From positions 256,432 through 320,431 of the forward strand of contig KV748189.1 in the NCBI GenBank assembly GCA_001692895.1: a stretch of DNA of 64,000 nt. The letters are read 5' to 3'. Made by a program: the position numbers and the translations under genes. How positions within the stretch are numbered: position 1 is the stretch's first letter; each line of letters begins with the position of its first letter. Source of the DNA: Cenococcum geophilum 1.58 (lineage: Eukaryota; Ascomycota; Dothideomycetes; Gloniales; Gloniaceae). The notes beneath the pieces were generated by a model. The model was not told the DNA's origin. It searched no databases and worked only from the letters and a program-made list of their open reading frames with translations. Shown here one piece after another: positions 20,558 to 32,358 of this stretch.

Positions 20558-22561
20558 ATGGACTTGAGGTTGCTGGAATACGCCAAAGATGCCGAAGACG
20601 TCGCTGCTGCTCTTCAGGTCTTCTTGGACGAGATCCCGCAGTATGCCAAAGACATTACGGGCGATATGGCTGAACTGTTCGCTATAAGTTCTGCCCTACA
20701 TGTCTTGGACGAAGCCTTGGATCTCTCCAGCTACGGGAGGTACTCAGGACGCATCATGGGCGACCTCGACTTGGCGCTCCCAAGCCTGGGCCATACTTTG
20801 GACGATATCCGGTCTATGTTTGGAAAGTCAAAGCGGAACAGTCGCCAACATCCCGGAGCGTTCCCCGGAACTCCACAATACAGCATCATCTGGGATGATC
20901 TATGCATGGATTTCAAAGAGCAAGGTGCAGGGTTATCCTACCGTCTGGAACTGTATCGTACCTATTTGCAGGGACTGTTTGATATACTGAAAGGGTAAAC
21001 ATACACTCAAGATCTAGCAACCAGAGGACGCTGATAACCGATAGTGTGGATCCTGGGGATACGGACACGGACTATATCAAGACTCGCCTAACTCGACTCC
21101 TGAGAAAGCAAGAGCCTCTCGACACTTATTTTGACAGGCTATCAATCGATCCGCAAGGTAAGTCTAAAGCAAAGGGTCAATTGAAGCATAAAATCGTCAT
21201 TGGTTGTCACCCAAGAAATCACCCGCGACCGCCTAGCTTAAATCGCTAATTATCTCAGAATCCCGAACTCCAAGACCCCGGACGCCTTCCACATCTAGAC
21301 CTCCAATGGGGCGATTTTCGACATATCCGCAGTTCCCAGCGCATCCCCACTCTCCAGTCTACGACGATAGGGTGCCCTATGTACCGCCTCCAGTGCCCGA
21401 ACTACCGCATTCTCCGACCTACTCTACGACTTCGTCACAGACCTATTCAACGTATTCCAATGATTCTAGTAACGGTCTGACGCACTGGGCCAGTAAAATA
21501 TTTGACGGCCGCCATTCATCCACGCCATTTCGAATCCTAGGACAATCGTACGTGAAGATCTTGAGTTGGTCACCAGTTGTTAGCCAGACTAACAGCTATA
21601 CTAGAACCAAATGTCTCGGGAGAGATGAGCCAATCGCAGTTGAAATGCTCGAGAACGACGGTTTCATCAAAGTTCTAGAGCTGTGAGTTGAATGATAGCG
21701 TTTGTTGCAGTTGATTCTAATTTTTCCTAGTCCTTTCGAAGCGACCGATGTCTGGGTGAGACTCTATTGGAGACCATCCGACCAGCGTGCCAGGATCCTG
21801 TTCTTGACCCTGGATAGCAGTGGAAGGAAGATGCGCTACTGCATACCACTTACAGCTTTAAAGGTGCTGCGTACAGAGTCTTGCCTGCAACTCTGCCGAG
21901 TCAACCGTGCAGATGGCAAGCTGGACTTGTGGGCAAATCTCAGGTTCACTCTATACGAGCGTAAGTACAGCAACGGTCTACGAACCCTCCACATACTTAT
22001 CCTTCCATAGGGATGGTCTTATTTTATTGTACGGTCGTTGCCATGAAACGCCAGGATTCAGTTCCTACCCCTCAAGGTCTCGAGGACTTCTTTCAACCTG
22101 GCGAAAAAGAGGAGTTTGGCGGGTGTGTTGTAGTAGCCGCGCTGCTTGGGATTCATAGGCTAACTCCATATAGGGAGATTCGGGATGACGATTACCTTCA
22201 CGCTTTCCGTATCTTCAGAGACCGAGACTCCGGTGGTGTTAGGTTCGAAGCGACAGCTAGGCGTGGTGCGATGAAGACCATCCCTATTTGGACCGCTTTC
22301 GTTACCCAATATATTGGCTCGAAAGGCTGGATTCGACGGGTTAGTTCGACTACAGTTCAACTCCAAAAGCTTCATCCATATGTCTTTTGCGATAATTATA
22401 CTCCTCCAAAGGCACCAAACGGAAAATATGAGTTGACGTTCACAAGCGCAGAAGGTGAGTCTAGCAAGGTTCCCCTAGCTCGTTGAAGTTGTTTCCAAGC
22501 TTACTTGCGTCTAGATGCCCGGGCATTCATGGAGACGTTCCATCAGATCAAGATCAGGTAA
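20558..22561 (+). CDS. Seven-exon protein of unknown function
   Basis: Exons 20558..20994, 21045..21157, 21259..21547, 21605..21682, 21731..21960, 22011..22454 and 22515..22561 give 545 residues. I do not recognise a named family, though the fold-like conservation through all junctions argues for a real gene. The N-terminal part (about 1-145) is helical and acidic (DLRLLEYAKDAEDVAAALQVF). A linker rich in Pro/Ser/Tyr/Thr (about 185-260) follows. A C-terminal half (about 280-545) has alternating beta-like strands (VWVRLYWRPSD, RILFLTLDSSG, FRVNRADGK-type turn, MVLFYCTVVAMKRQD), suggestive of two PH-like or beta-sandwich modules. The intron at 21548-21604 is 57 nt without a stop, so retention would keep the frame. 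All introns have GT-AG ends; the stop follows HQIKIR. Confidence 0.8.
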
Positions 22562-23061
22562 CGGCCAGAGTAATGACGATTACGAAGTACGACGTTTACG
22601 ACAACGATCTAACGACATTGCATGATATTGGTTTATCTTTTACGGAGGGCACAGAGTCTTTTTAAAGATACCCCTCGACCAGTTTGACAAAGGAAACGCG
22701 TGCAGTGCTTTGATTGCGAATTTGCTTCATTTGATGGGAGGATATTTGTTGTTTATTCAAAGCTTTGACTTTTATTAACACCGGTTTTGGCGTTGATTTA
22801 GACTGCTTCATCCCTTGCTAGGGCCAACCCTTCTCTTAGTAGCTATCCTTATACCGAAAGTGCTGTGCGCATCATACTGCGTGTTAGTTATCGTAGATCG
22901 TGTGCATCATTCGTGTATCGTGCCCTGAGCACACAAAAGCTTAGCGAGTGACAGGGATATCCACCGGTCTGTGCCCAAAAAATTCCAGACTTCAAACACA
23001 GATCAAGCAGTCCTCGACCTCAACCCAACCCTCATATCCCCACTCCTTCCTGCCTGTTAAC
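22562..23061. other. Intergenic
   Basis: The 500 bp between the unknown gene and the arginine methyltransferase show no coding signal. Pyrimidine-rich sequence and a CAAC-type leader precede the ATG at 23062, as is common in fungal promoters. Confidence 0.4.
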
Positions 23062-24402
<1,341 letters not shown>

Positions 24403-24654
24403 TTCCGCTCAACACTTGATAAACCAACTGATGCTAACGATGTTCAGGTGCTGATGTCCCGAGCCGTTTCATGAACTGTGCTCACCATTAGAGACATGGG
24501 TTAGGTTGGCGTTTCATGGCTTGGTTTATAGCTACGGTCGACGAGACGACAAATACGTGTGGATATGCATGTAACTTTTAGATAGCTCAATACATCTACG
24601 AAAGGTTTTTACTTCTGAAGTGTCACAGGTACTTATGTAATCTCTAATAACAAC
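24403..24654. other. 3' flank of the methyltransferase gene
   Basis: Presumed 3' UTR and terminator. No gene. Confidence 0.4.
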
Positions 24655-24676
24655 TTAGGGCTTGTTTGGTTGCAAG
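24655..24676 (+). repeat. Possible single end of a PIF/Harbinger-like element
   Basis: TTA followed by GGGCTTGTTTGGTTGC resembles the terminal inverted repeat and TTA/TAA target of PIF/Harbinger transposons. I find no matching inverted end nearby, so this may be a truncated copy or chance. Confidence 0.35.
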
Positions 24677-24677
24677 T

Positions 24678-25012
24678 TCAGATCAAAATGAGGGCTCCAG
24701 AATATAGTTGATCCGGAGTTCTGCTGGGCGCCCGCCATTCCCGCCCATTCCATGCCAGCATCCTGACTTCCTCGGGGCCCCAGACGTATCCCTTCGCGTT
24801 CCACTCACAGCGGCTGTCTGGGCCGCCTTCTTCGAGGTAGTCCTGAAGCTTATCAAACACAGTGGCCCAGATCTGGGTTCGCGCCTCGTCATCAAGCATG
24901 TAATCGATCTGAATGTGGGCACAAGACACGAAAGCCTCATCAAATGACCTAATACGGTTAGTCTTTAGAAAAAATGATACCTCTAGAAGTAGTCCAGCGC
25001 CTTGAGAAAACT
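24678..25012 (-). pseudogene. Relic of a fungal AAA+ ATPase (C-terminal AAA part)
   Basis: Reading the minus strand from about 25012, pieces of the second half of an AAA module appear: RALDYF, then in a shifted frame TNRI-RSFDEAF (sensor-1/arginine-finger region). A continuous 83-codon stretch follows (24929-24678) with DEARTQIWATVFDKL and, further on, GPEEVRMLAWNGRE, corresponding to the lid helices that normally read as ELA-x-x-NGREIRN. The order and spacing fit the large fungal AAA proteins with an N-terminal DUF7025-type region. No Walker A or B part is present, and the upstream part is out of frame, so this is a fragment of a host gene. Confidence 0.6.
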
Positions 25013-25140
25013 ACCTAGGAAGCCAGATAAATTCTTCTACCTATAAGTAACGAAGTTGAATGTAGCTTATACTATTTCTCAACTATGCGGGGCATTTCAC
25101 GGAAAGCTACAATCCGTGCCGAAATCCTAAATACTGTTGG

Positions 25141-25176
25141 AAAGTTCAAGAAAGTTCAAGAAGGTTCAAGAAGGTT
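25141..25176 (+). repeat. 10-bp tandem repeat
   Basis: Three and a half copies of AARGTTCAAG in direct tandem. Confidence 0.8.
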
Positions 25177-25376
25177 AGTAGTAGAGAGGAGCAAACCGTC
25201 TGCTCAAAGGCCATGTTGCGATTATTGTTTTGTCTAGAAGGTGCACACAAGACTAATAATTCGCCTTTCTGCTTCTCCACTGATATCACTAATAGTAATC
25301 GTATGAGATAATGAGAAAATGTCTAACCGATGTAGACTCCGAATTTCTCGCCTTTCTTGGATACGTGCTGACCTGG

Positions 25377-25422
25377 CTTATTCAGCCAAGAGTGGCGCGC
25401 TTATTCAGTCAAGAGTGGTGCG
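25377..25422 (+). repeat. 23-bp tandem duplication
   Basis: CTTATTCAGCCAAGAGTGG-type unit repeated twice (25377-25399 and 25400-25422) with two C/T differences. A third copy starts (CTTATTCGATG) and diverges. Confidence 0.8.
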
Positions 25423-27195
25423 CTTATTCGATGACAATATCAAGAAGAAGTTCGGAGTGTCTAGCAGAGCGATGCAAAGCTGAATTGATGAGATGTGGAA
25501 AGGAAGTGGCAAAAGCCAGATGGCCATGACGTGGGATATCCAGGACAATGTCCAAGAGCCCAGAAAGGAGGGTAGATACCCGACTTCTGCAATAGGGGCT
25601 GAATCGAGAGACATCAAGAATAGACTGTTTCGCCAGCGACAGGAGCTCAAATTCGGTGACCATGGCCTTGGAATCTTAATGCTTCAGGTTCTTTTGTCAC
25701 AGCATCAGGAGGTTGTGTTCGAATACACCTTACATAGATGCGCCTGCTAGGGTCTCTAAGCACAAATAATAATCAGAAGACAAGCCGTTTGCACGATTGA
25801 GAGCGAGCCAAGTATCTCAAGATCGAGTATGACAATAAGTCTCGAGAGATTGCCCAAAACTCTGTACCACGGGAATATGCGCCCTGCATTGCTCAGGTCT
25901 GACGACGGTAATGGGTTTCGGTGAGATGACTTTTTGCTCAAGACCATAGTAGCGGTACCCAATCAGACTGACGGTGGGTTTTTATTCCCGAGCCTAAGCA
26001 TTTCCTTTCAATTTCCGCTCAATTTCCGCTCGAGAGGACTAGCCGCTACCACGCTTATTCTACAACATCCTCTCTCCATTCTTCACTACGCAAACTATGA
26101 TGACTACATGCGGTCCTTACTACCTTATTTTACATAAATGGTGCTCCAACAGCAACTGCACAGTGAACCAAGCCATCACACTAACCTACGCTTCATAGAA
26201 ACTCCCATAATTGGCACAAAACCGTCCGGACTAGAATTTAGTTCTCTGAAAGCCTTCGGGACTGCTCGAGCTTGTCTATGAAGCCCTTACCCAAACCTAG
26301 AAATACCGGCCTTGCCAGATCGTGTATCTAAAAGGGCCTCCTCAGCTTCAAAAGGGTTGTCGCAGGCATCACATGGAACCGTTTTGAAGAAGTCACTGGC
26401 TATGCAGCCTCTTTATAGTGGTCCACTTGACCGAGTCGCTATTGGAGAGCTCCGAGTCCGTAGGCCATTTAGAGAGTTTTAGAGAAGTTTGTGGTTCAAT
26501 ATGCGCCTCAGCTCTAAACGTCCATGATCGTAGGGAAAACGAGTCTGGGGTTATTAGAGAGAGTACGGCTAGAAATAGTTCGATCAATGCCTCGGGGAGG
26601 GCCTCTACTTCTTGAACGGCTAGTGAAGATCAATTTTATAAGATCGGGCGGCTTTTGCAGTACATAATCACCGCAGATTGTGTATCGGCGTTATGTGGAG
26701 ATCCATCCCCAAGAAATGAGCATTATCATCGTATTAAGGAGTTCTTGTCTAGGAAGTAAACTCGTGTTTTGACTTAAGGTTTGAATGAGCTGGAGATACG
26801 GAGCAAAGAGGTGGATTCAAAAGGCCGACATTGGGCAAAGCCCACGGTTCCACTACATCCGCTATTGGTTCACTGTCAAAATTTCGCCCAAACGAATCTC
26901 TGGGATCGCTGAAATGACGTGGCAATGTCCATGATTTCCCAGAATCTGGACATATTTTGTAGGACTTGATTAAGTGTCAGACTCAGCCACCCATCTGATG
27001 ATGTATATCCATGCCTGTTTTCCGAAAATTATTTGGAATTGGGCCATTTCGGTTATAATGTGCCGTGCGGAACGATAAAGCCGCGTTTGTGGAGAGCATT
27101 TGGTAGGCGCAGCAGCGGCGAGTTTGTGCCCCTGATAGGTTATGACTTGTCGGTAGAAGATCGCATTTCAAGAATGAAATACGTAAGCAAGTTAC

Positions 27196-27411
27196 ATGAG
27201 CAACAACACGAAATATAAAGAAGCACAGAGAGACCTACCTTCATAAATCATGAGCAACAACACGAAATATAAAGAAGCACAGAGAGACCTACCTTCATAA
27301 ATCATGAGCAACAACACGAAATATAAAGAAGCACAGAGAGACCTACCTTCATAAATCATGAGCAACAACACGAAATATAAAGAAGCACAGAGAGACCTAC
27401 CTTCATAAATA
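27196..27411 (+). repeat. Four tandem copies of a 54-bp unit
   Basis: Units start at 27196, 27250, 27304 and 27358 with ATGAGCAACAACACG and end with CTTCATAAATC or equivalent; the copies look identical apart from the last few bases. On the minus strand each unit carries GAAG/GTAGGT, a perfect-looking splice donor, next to the end of a minus-strand open frame. The expansion may therefore have multiplied an exon-intron junction. Near-identity suggests it is recent. Confidence 0.9.
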
Positions 27412-27604
27412 GTCGCCCAATGTCCGCCATAAAGCAGTCCGGTGAGCCCTTTACAAAGTCACTAATTGTAGGATATCTTACTCCGATACAGATTAAAGCA
27501 TTGCCCAAGGATTCGGATGCGGAAATACACAAAGGCGGAAAGAAGTAATCGACGAGCACAGACGAAGCTGGCGCTGGCTTTTGGGCTTCTGCTAACCTAT
27601 TCAA
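27412..27604 (-). other. Unidentified coding-like segment
   Basis: A minus-strand frame (PASSVLVDYFFPPLCISASE, then ALICIGVRYPTISDFVKG, then FMADIGRLF) has coding-like composition. It runs directly into the donor-like site of the 54-bp repeat. Upstream and downstream continuations are broken or not identifiable. Probably the remains of a gene, family unknown. Confidence 0.3.
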
Positions 27605-27773
27605 GGCATTGATAACTGGCCATTAAGGTTAGTCTGAACTGCTAAGCTTTTGTCTGATAAAATCCTACTCAAGACCTATAACCCCCTTTGGCATTTCATA
27701 CTTACCCACTGTGTTTCTTCATGTCTTGGCCGTCTACACTTCCGTGGATTTGGTTATACTGCAGTGTTTCAGC

Positions 27774-29695
27774 ATGGAGCCCGGCCATGAGCATAATGCC
27801 TCTCCTGGTGGGGAAGCTTCTGGACCTAAGCCGGGAGATCAGCAAAACTTCCTATTCATCAATTCGTCAAATGGCGTTCAGAGGTCCATAAAGCCCAACC
27901 GGGCCATACGATCGTTTATAATGCATCAAGCTCGAAAACAAAGGCAGTGGTCTACCCGAAAAGTGCCCACAAACAAGGGTGCGAGGCGGGGGACGAAGTA
28001 CGTCCCAAACTGCGAGTGGCCTGAGGTTGCAGATTCGCTATCCTGGTTTCATTATTCTCCGAAAGAAGATATCCGTAGGATCAACAAATTGCTCAAGCCG
28101 CGGCGTAGTCTTAACGGTCGTCAATCGAGCGAGCCCAGAACAGTGTGCAGTTGTGAGGACGGTTTCTGCAGCCATAAGCAACTAAATTCACTTGCTGCAT
28201 CACCTGCTGGCGGGCTTGACAGGGATTTCTTTGCCATTGGTGTTCTTGATCCGTTTGATTCGCTTCCGATTCGGACAGATCCGCGAACAAGTGCCCTTAT
28301 AGATCACTGTAAGCCGCACTCATGAACCTTCCATAAACATTGTGAAAGGTAACAAATAAGCGCAACAGTCACGGGCATTGTATCTCCACGCATTATACCG
28401 CTTGATATTCGCCATCAATCTAAAATTGCGACAACTGAATGGCTGGCCAGGGCTCTGCAGGACAGCAGCAGGAGTGCGTTTGCGCAGGCCGTACTCTGTT
28501 CTGCTGCGCTACATCTTTATGTGACAGGGGCAGGGACTATGGATAATGTACTGTACCACAAGACGCGAGCTATTTCCGAGATAAACAGCAACCTTTGCGA
28601 TCCCCAATCGAGTATAGGCGACAATAACATTGCCGCTGTCTTCACGCTACTGACCATCGAAGAGACCATGCTTGTCCCAGATGCGGGGCACGGGCGTGAG
28701 GGTGTGCCTGCTGGCTCGAGACAGAGGATGATTCATCTGAATGGCCTAAAGGCGATGATAGAGCAGAGGGGAGGGTTAGCGGCGCTTGGTACAAACAAAT
28801 GCCTGCAATCCTTCATATTATGGTTGGCCACCTGTCAATGTTACACTCTACTTGCAAAACCTGGCTAACTACCCCCAACAGGCACAGCATCGCACACTCG
28901 ATTGTATCTTTTGACCGGCCATACGCCGCTCTCGTTGATTCTCGTGGCATGCCATACAAATATGACATGTCACCCTCCCGTGCCCGTTCCTCCTCAACCC
29001 GGATGATCCGGCTCTGCAAAGACCTCAAGATCGATGCCGACTTACTAGAAATCACCGCTGATGTGATTGCTTATTCGTCAGACGTGACATTCTGGTTCGA
29101 TGACCCACGGTGTCCCCTGGATCCACTGGAGCTGCAAAAGCACGTGAGCCTGCTCCACTACCGCCTCTTTGACTGGTACGACCGTTCAGCCGAGGTTCGC
29201 AACACGCTAGACCAATGCATCTGCCTCTCACTTCTCGTCTTCACCGTCCGCGTCTCGCAGCCTGCCGGCCAGACGTACCGGTCCGTGACGGTCACCACAG
29301 TTCAGCGATTACGGGAGGCACTTAAGAAGACTAATATTTTTAAGTGGGCTAAGGCCCCTGACTTACTCTTGTGGACGCTGACGATTGGCGCGCTGGGCGC
29401 GCAGGGATCCCCCGAAATGGATTTCTTTGCGCAGTACTGCTCCGTGGCATTCGCGGACGCGGGCTTCGACAATGACACAACGTGTGACGAACTGCTCTCG
29501 CGCATGAGGAAGCTGTTGTGGATATGCACCTTACTGGATAAAGATGTTGAAAGGTTGTGGGCACGGATTGGTGTAGCGAAGCCGAGGGAGGAGGATGTTA
29601 CTGAAGCTGAGGACGATTTTGAAGAGCCCTTGAAGAGCCCTAAGATTAAAGACGAAGCGGTGGGATTACTAACCTCCAAACGTTTCTTCACTTAA
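27774..29695 (+). CDS. Fungal_trans_2 ('tachykinin family') protein, putative transcriptional regulator
   Basis: Exons 27774..28308, 28369..28822 and 28882..29695 give 600 residues. The start MEPGHEHN was chosen from several in-frame Mets because the family begins near here; an upstream Met at 27711 would add 21 hydrophobic residues. Near the N-terminus is NFLFINSSNGVQ, then a basic stretch (AIRSFIMHQARKQRQWSTRK), which is the hallmark of this ascomycete family. A long helical region (about 205-590) corresponds to Fungal_trans_2 (DUF3468-like), with MIHLNGLKAMIEQRGGLAAL. No Zn2Cys6 cluster is present, which is normal for this subgroup. Introns of 60 and 59 bp are phase 1 and phase 2. Targets and DNA binding are unknown. 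Confidence 0.85.
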
Positions 29696-30100
29696 TGAAA
29701 TAAGGAGTTGATAGTAGACTATGGGAGTTTCATGGGCGGCTGCATCACAAACGACCCGCACTATGCTTCAAAGCTGAGTTAGTAGGCACACTAGCACTAT
29801 ACCTTAGAAATAGAGGATTTAACTGTATCAATAGATTCGGATATCACGGTTCCCGAAATTATCCTTCCAAATCCTTATTAGTTCATGGATATAGCCTGAG
29901 TAGAGGGTCATCATCAAGAATAGACAAGAGGGAACGGCTCTATATACCAAGTTGTCAACGCATAGGCCTCTAATTTTGAGCGTCTCACACCAAAGACGTC
30001 CAAATACCCCCAAGCAAAGCACTTCCTCATCGGGGGGCGTTAATTCCCATATCAAACCTGCCGCTCCGGCGGGAAACCTACCTCCTAACCTCTCTACCCA
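29696..30100. other. Intergenic
   Basis: No coding signal. It separates the Fungal_trans_2 gene from the C-terminal end of the NRPS relic on the other strand. Confidence 0.4.
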
Positions 30101-31174
30101 CTACCCACACTCTCGCCAACCCCACTCCCAATTCGCCTCCTCCCCCAACCACCCCACTAGCCTCACCAGCTCCCCCACCGCCTCCTCCACCTCCTTAGCC
30201 CTCGACTGCGCGTCATCGATACTCGCCGTCACCTGCACCGTCACCGGATCCCGCATCCTGCAATTCCACAACACTCCGACGTCGCCCCGGCTCTGCATCT
30301 ACACGCGCCACACAGGCCTGCTCCAGTCCGGCGGGCCCAGCCTCCCCGACAACCAGTTGAAGATATGGCGCCGCAGCGTCGGGACCAGAGCGACCGCGTC
30401 GGCGTGTGTGCGTGCGCCGAGAGGGCCTCTTGGTCGGCGTGCACGCGCTAGGAACGCGAGCCTGAGAGATCCAGAGGATCGGGGAGGTCCTGGTTCCTTG
30501 GGTGGCTGTAGTCGGCGACGAAGGGCCAGGTGTGTGCAGCATCGTAGTGGGCGAAGATGGCTTCCGGGGAGCGGATTTGCGAAGCGTTAAAGAGTGCCTG
30601 GGCGGCTTTGAGGAGCGTGAGGGCGGGGATGTTGTACGTTGCTTTGAGGGAGGGGAGGTGGGCCAAGCGTGTGATGCCGTCAACGCCGGGTTTTGCGGCG
30701 CCGTCCAGAGGGATGCATTCATTTGGGTTTCCTGGTCGGCCGCCCGAGTGATGGAAGTTGGTGGCGTTTCCTTTGAACTATCGCGGTGAAGGTAATATGC
30801 GTCTGCAAAGCCCTTATAGTTTACGTGTTCTTTGAGTGAACTTGGGCCTTGGGCTAGCACCTGGTGAGATTGTCAACCTAGAAGGTGCTTGAAGCGTTGA
30901 ATGCGGAGTGGTTTCCTTGGAAAATCAATCCTGCTGTCTCAGTGCTACGTATCTTCGCGATGGTAACCCGTACCAAAGGATCTGGGTAGGCACCAAAATC
31001 TAAGACCGGATCGTTGAGTGCGAGTGTGACCAGCTCTTCTGGTGTCTCAACTTCCAAGCCTTCCGTGATGGATAGATCGGACCAACGTTTAGTGGAACGA
31101 ATAATGACATGAATTGTAATGCCACTCGTTAATAGATCCTCGCACCGCGATGGGGTGATACTCGTATCATTCAA
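30101..31174 (-). pseudogene. Relic of a non-ribosomal peptide synthetase condensation domain
   Basis: Read on the minus strand in several frames, the order of blocks is that of one condensation (C) domain. These are VTLALNDPVLDFGAYPDPLV and GLIFQGNHSAFNAS (the place of the HHxxxDG motif), then HVNYKGFADAYYLHRDS, then IPALTLLKAAQALFNASQI, then WPFVADY and the DVGVLWNCRM and VEEAVGELVRLVGWLG blocks near the end. Frame is lost several times, and no adenylation or carrier domain adjoins, so it is a fossil of one domain. Secondary-metabolite function cannot be inferred from it. Confidence 0.65.
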
Positions 31175-32358
31175 TCAGTGATCTTATTGGACTGGAGTGG
31201 AGCTCCAGGACTCCAATATGACTCCAGATCAAATATATACTATAAATAGTAAGTCTTAGTAGAAGGTGAGGAAAAGGGTAAAGAAGGAAGAACGTACTAA
31301 ATTAACCCTAAATTATAAAGCCTCTATATAAGAGGCTTCGTAATCTTCTACCTTAACCACCTCCTTAAAGGCAGCATATGCGCCCTTATCGTGGCTCTTA
31401 CCCTCGTTATTATCTACCTCTATAACTACTAGCTCGCCCGAACAAGGAGGAGAGGAACCAACCACAGCGGATGGGACCAATAGCGAAATGCTGCTGAGAA
31501 AGTTTGACCTTGGGCCTGAGTGCTGCAATGCGAACTCGAATTCGGTGTATAGACGAAGTCTTGGCTTTCCTTCCCTTTATACGGTCGATGAAGACTCAAA
31601 AACCGGTGGAGTAAACCACGCGTAAAATTACCATACCCCGCATCTTGCGGCACGCACTCCTCTAAAGCTGAAGTCTCGCAATAAAGAACTAGATACGGAG
31701 ACTCCTGTATGAATCACCGAGTCGTATCAGGTGCCATGTTCGATTTCCACGCTGGTATTAGTAGGGCATGTTGTGTGGCGCATGCTGTCCTCCCAACTGC
31801 AATATTATCCAATGATCCAGATTCGAGATCCCATATTTTGATGGGTTGAGGTTTTACAGCCTTGATCACGGGCAAAGATCCCCATACTCTAAGAAGGTTG
31901 ACGCTAGTGTGGACTACGGCTCATACCCTGCCAAGGTTTATGTGTTCGTTGGCGGGTGGTTCTACAGTTGCGACTGCGCCTAAGGACGAGCAGTGAGATT
32001 TTCGTATCTTCTTGATTGAGACAATAGAGAACGTCGTAGAGCCGCAACATCCATCCAGAAAGAGCGTCGAGAGGTTGCGATGGAGAAATATGCCTTGTTT
32101 CCGACTGCTTGGTTAAGAGGAGCAATGTCGGATTATCGTAGAGTGGGGATGCGATGACGAGATCGGAGCGCAAGTTCAGAAAGCCCTGACCGAATCGAAA
32201 TAATTCCCGGGGGGGGGAGGAGTTTGTGGCTTGGATTTCGTCGACATGAGTAAAGCCGAACATAGTGAGAAGACGAAAAGCTTAAGCGCTGTGGATGCCG
32301 AGTCACCCAGCCTGGCGCATACGAGCTGGTGTGTTGCGTCCATTCAACTTCTCCTGTC
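31175..32358. other. 1.2-kb stretch with unidentified minus-strand frames
   Basis: Two minus-strand frames look coding-like but unassigned. One (31313-31528) ends SHDKGAYAAFKEVVKVEDYE; the other (31904-32263, 119 codons) begins MFGFTHVDEIQ and contains LVIASPLYDNPTLLLLTKQ. The second starts 96 bp beyond the stop of the STAND gene, on the same strand. Neither has a motif I can name, and both may be fragments. A short palindromic patch CTGGAG-TGGAG-CTCCAG lies near 31191-31207. Confidence 0.35.

Larger units (their letters stand above)
25013..27195. other. 2.2-kb gene-poor stretch
   Basis: No gene recognised on either strand. It contains a 10-bp tandem repeat and a 23-bp duplication. Several 60-80-codon frames overlap each other with no family resemblance. 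A few sections (25400-25750 on +, 26420-26615 on +) look like old coding sequence by composition, but I cannot identify them. Confidence 0.35.

Noticed and set aside
19912-20673. 253-codon plus-strand frame
   Set aside because: It overlaps the conserved first exon of the next gene in another frame and is composed of low-information R/S/P/H residues.
24683-24943. Second minus-strand frame overlapping the AAA relic
   Set aside because: It is the shifted shadow of the 83-codon frame, which alone shows the AAA lid pattern.
27196-27411. CRISPR-like array
   Set aside because: The 54-bp units abut with no unique spacers, and the organism is a eukaryote; it is a plain tandem repeat.
29952-30590. 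212-codon plus-strand frame
   Set aside because: It is antisense to recognisable condensation-domain blocks and is itself featureless and Pro/Ser/Arg-rich.
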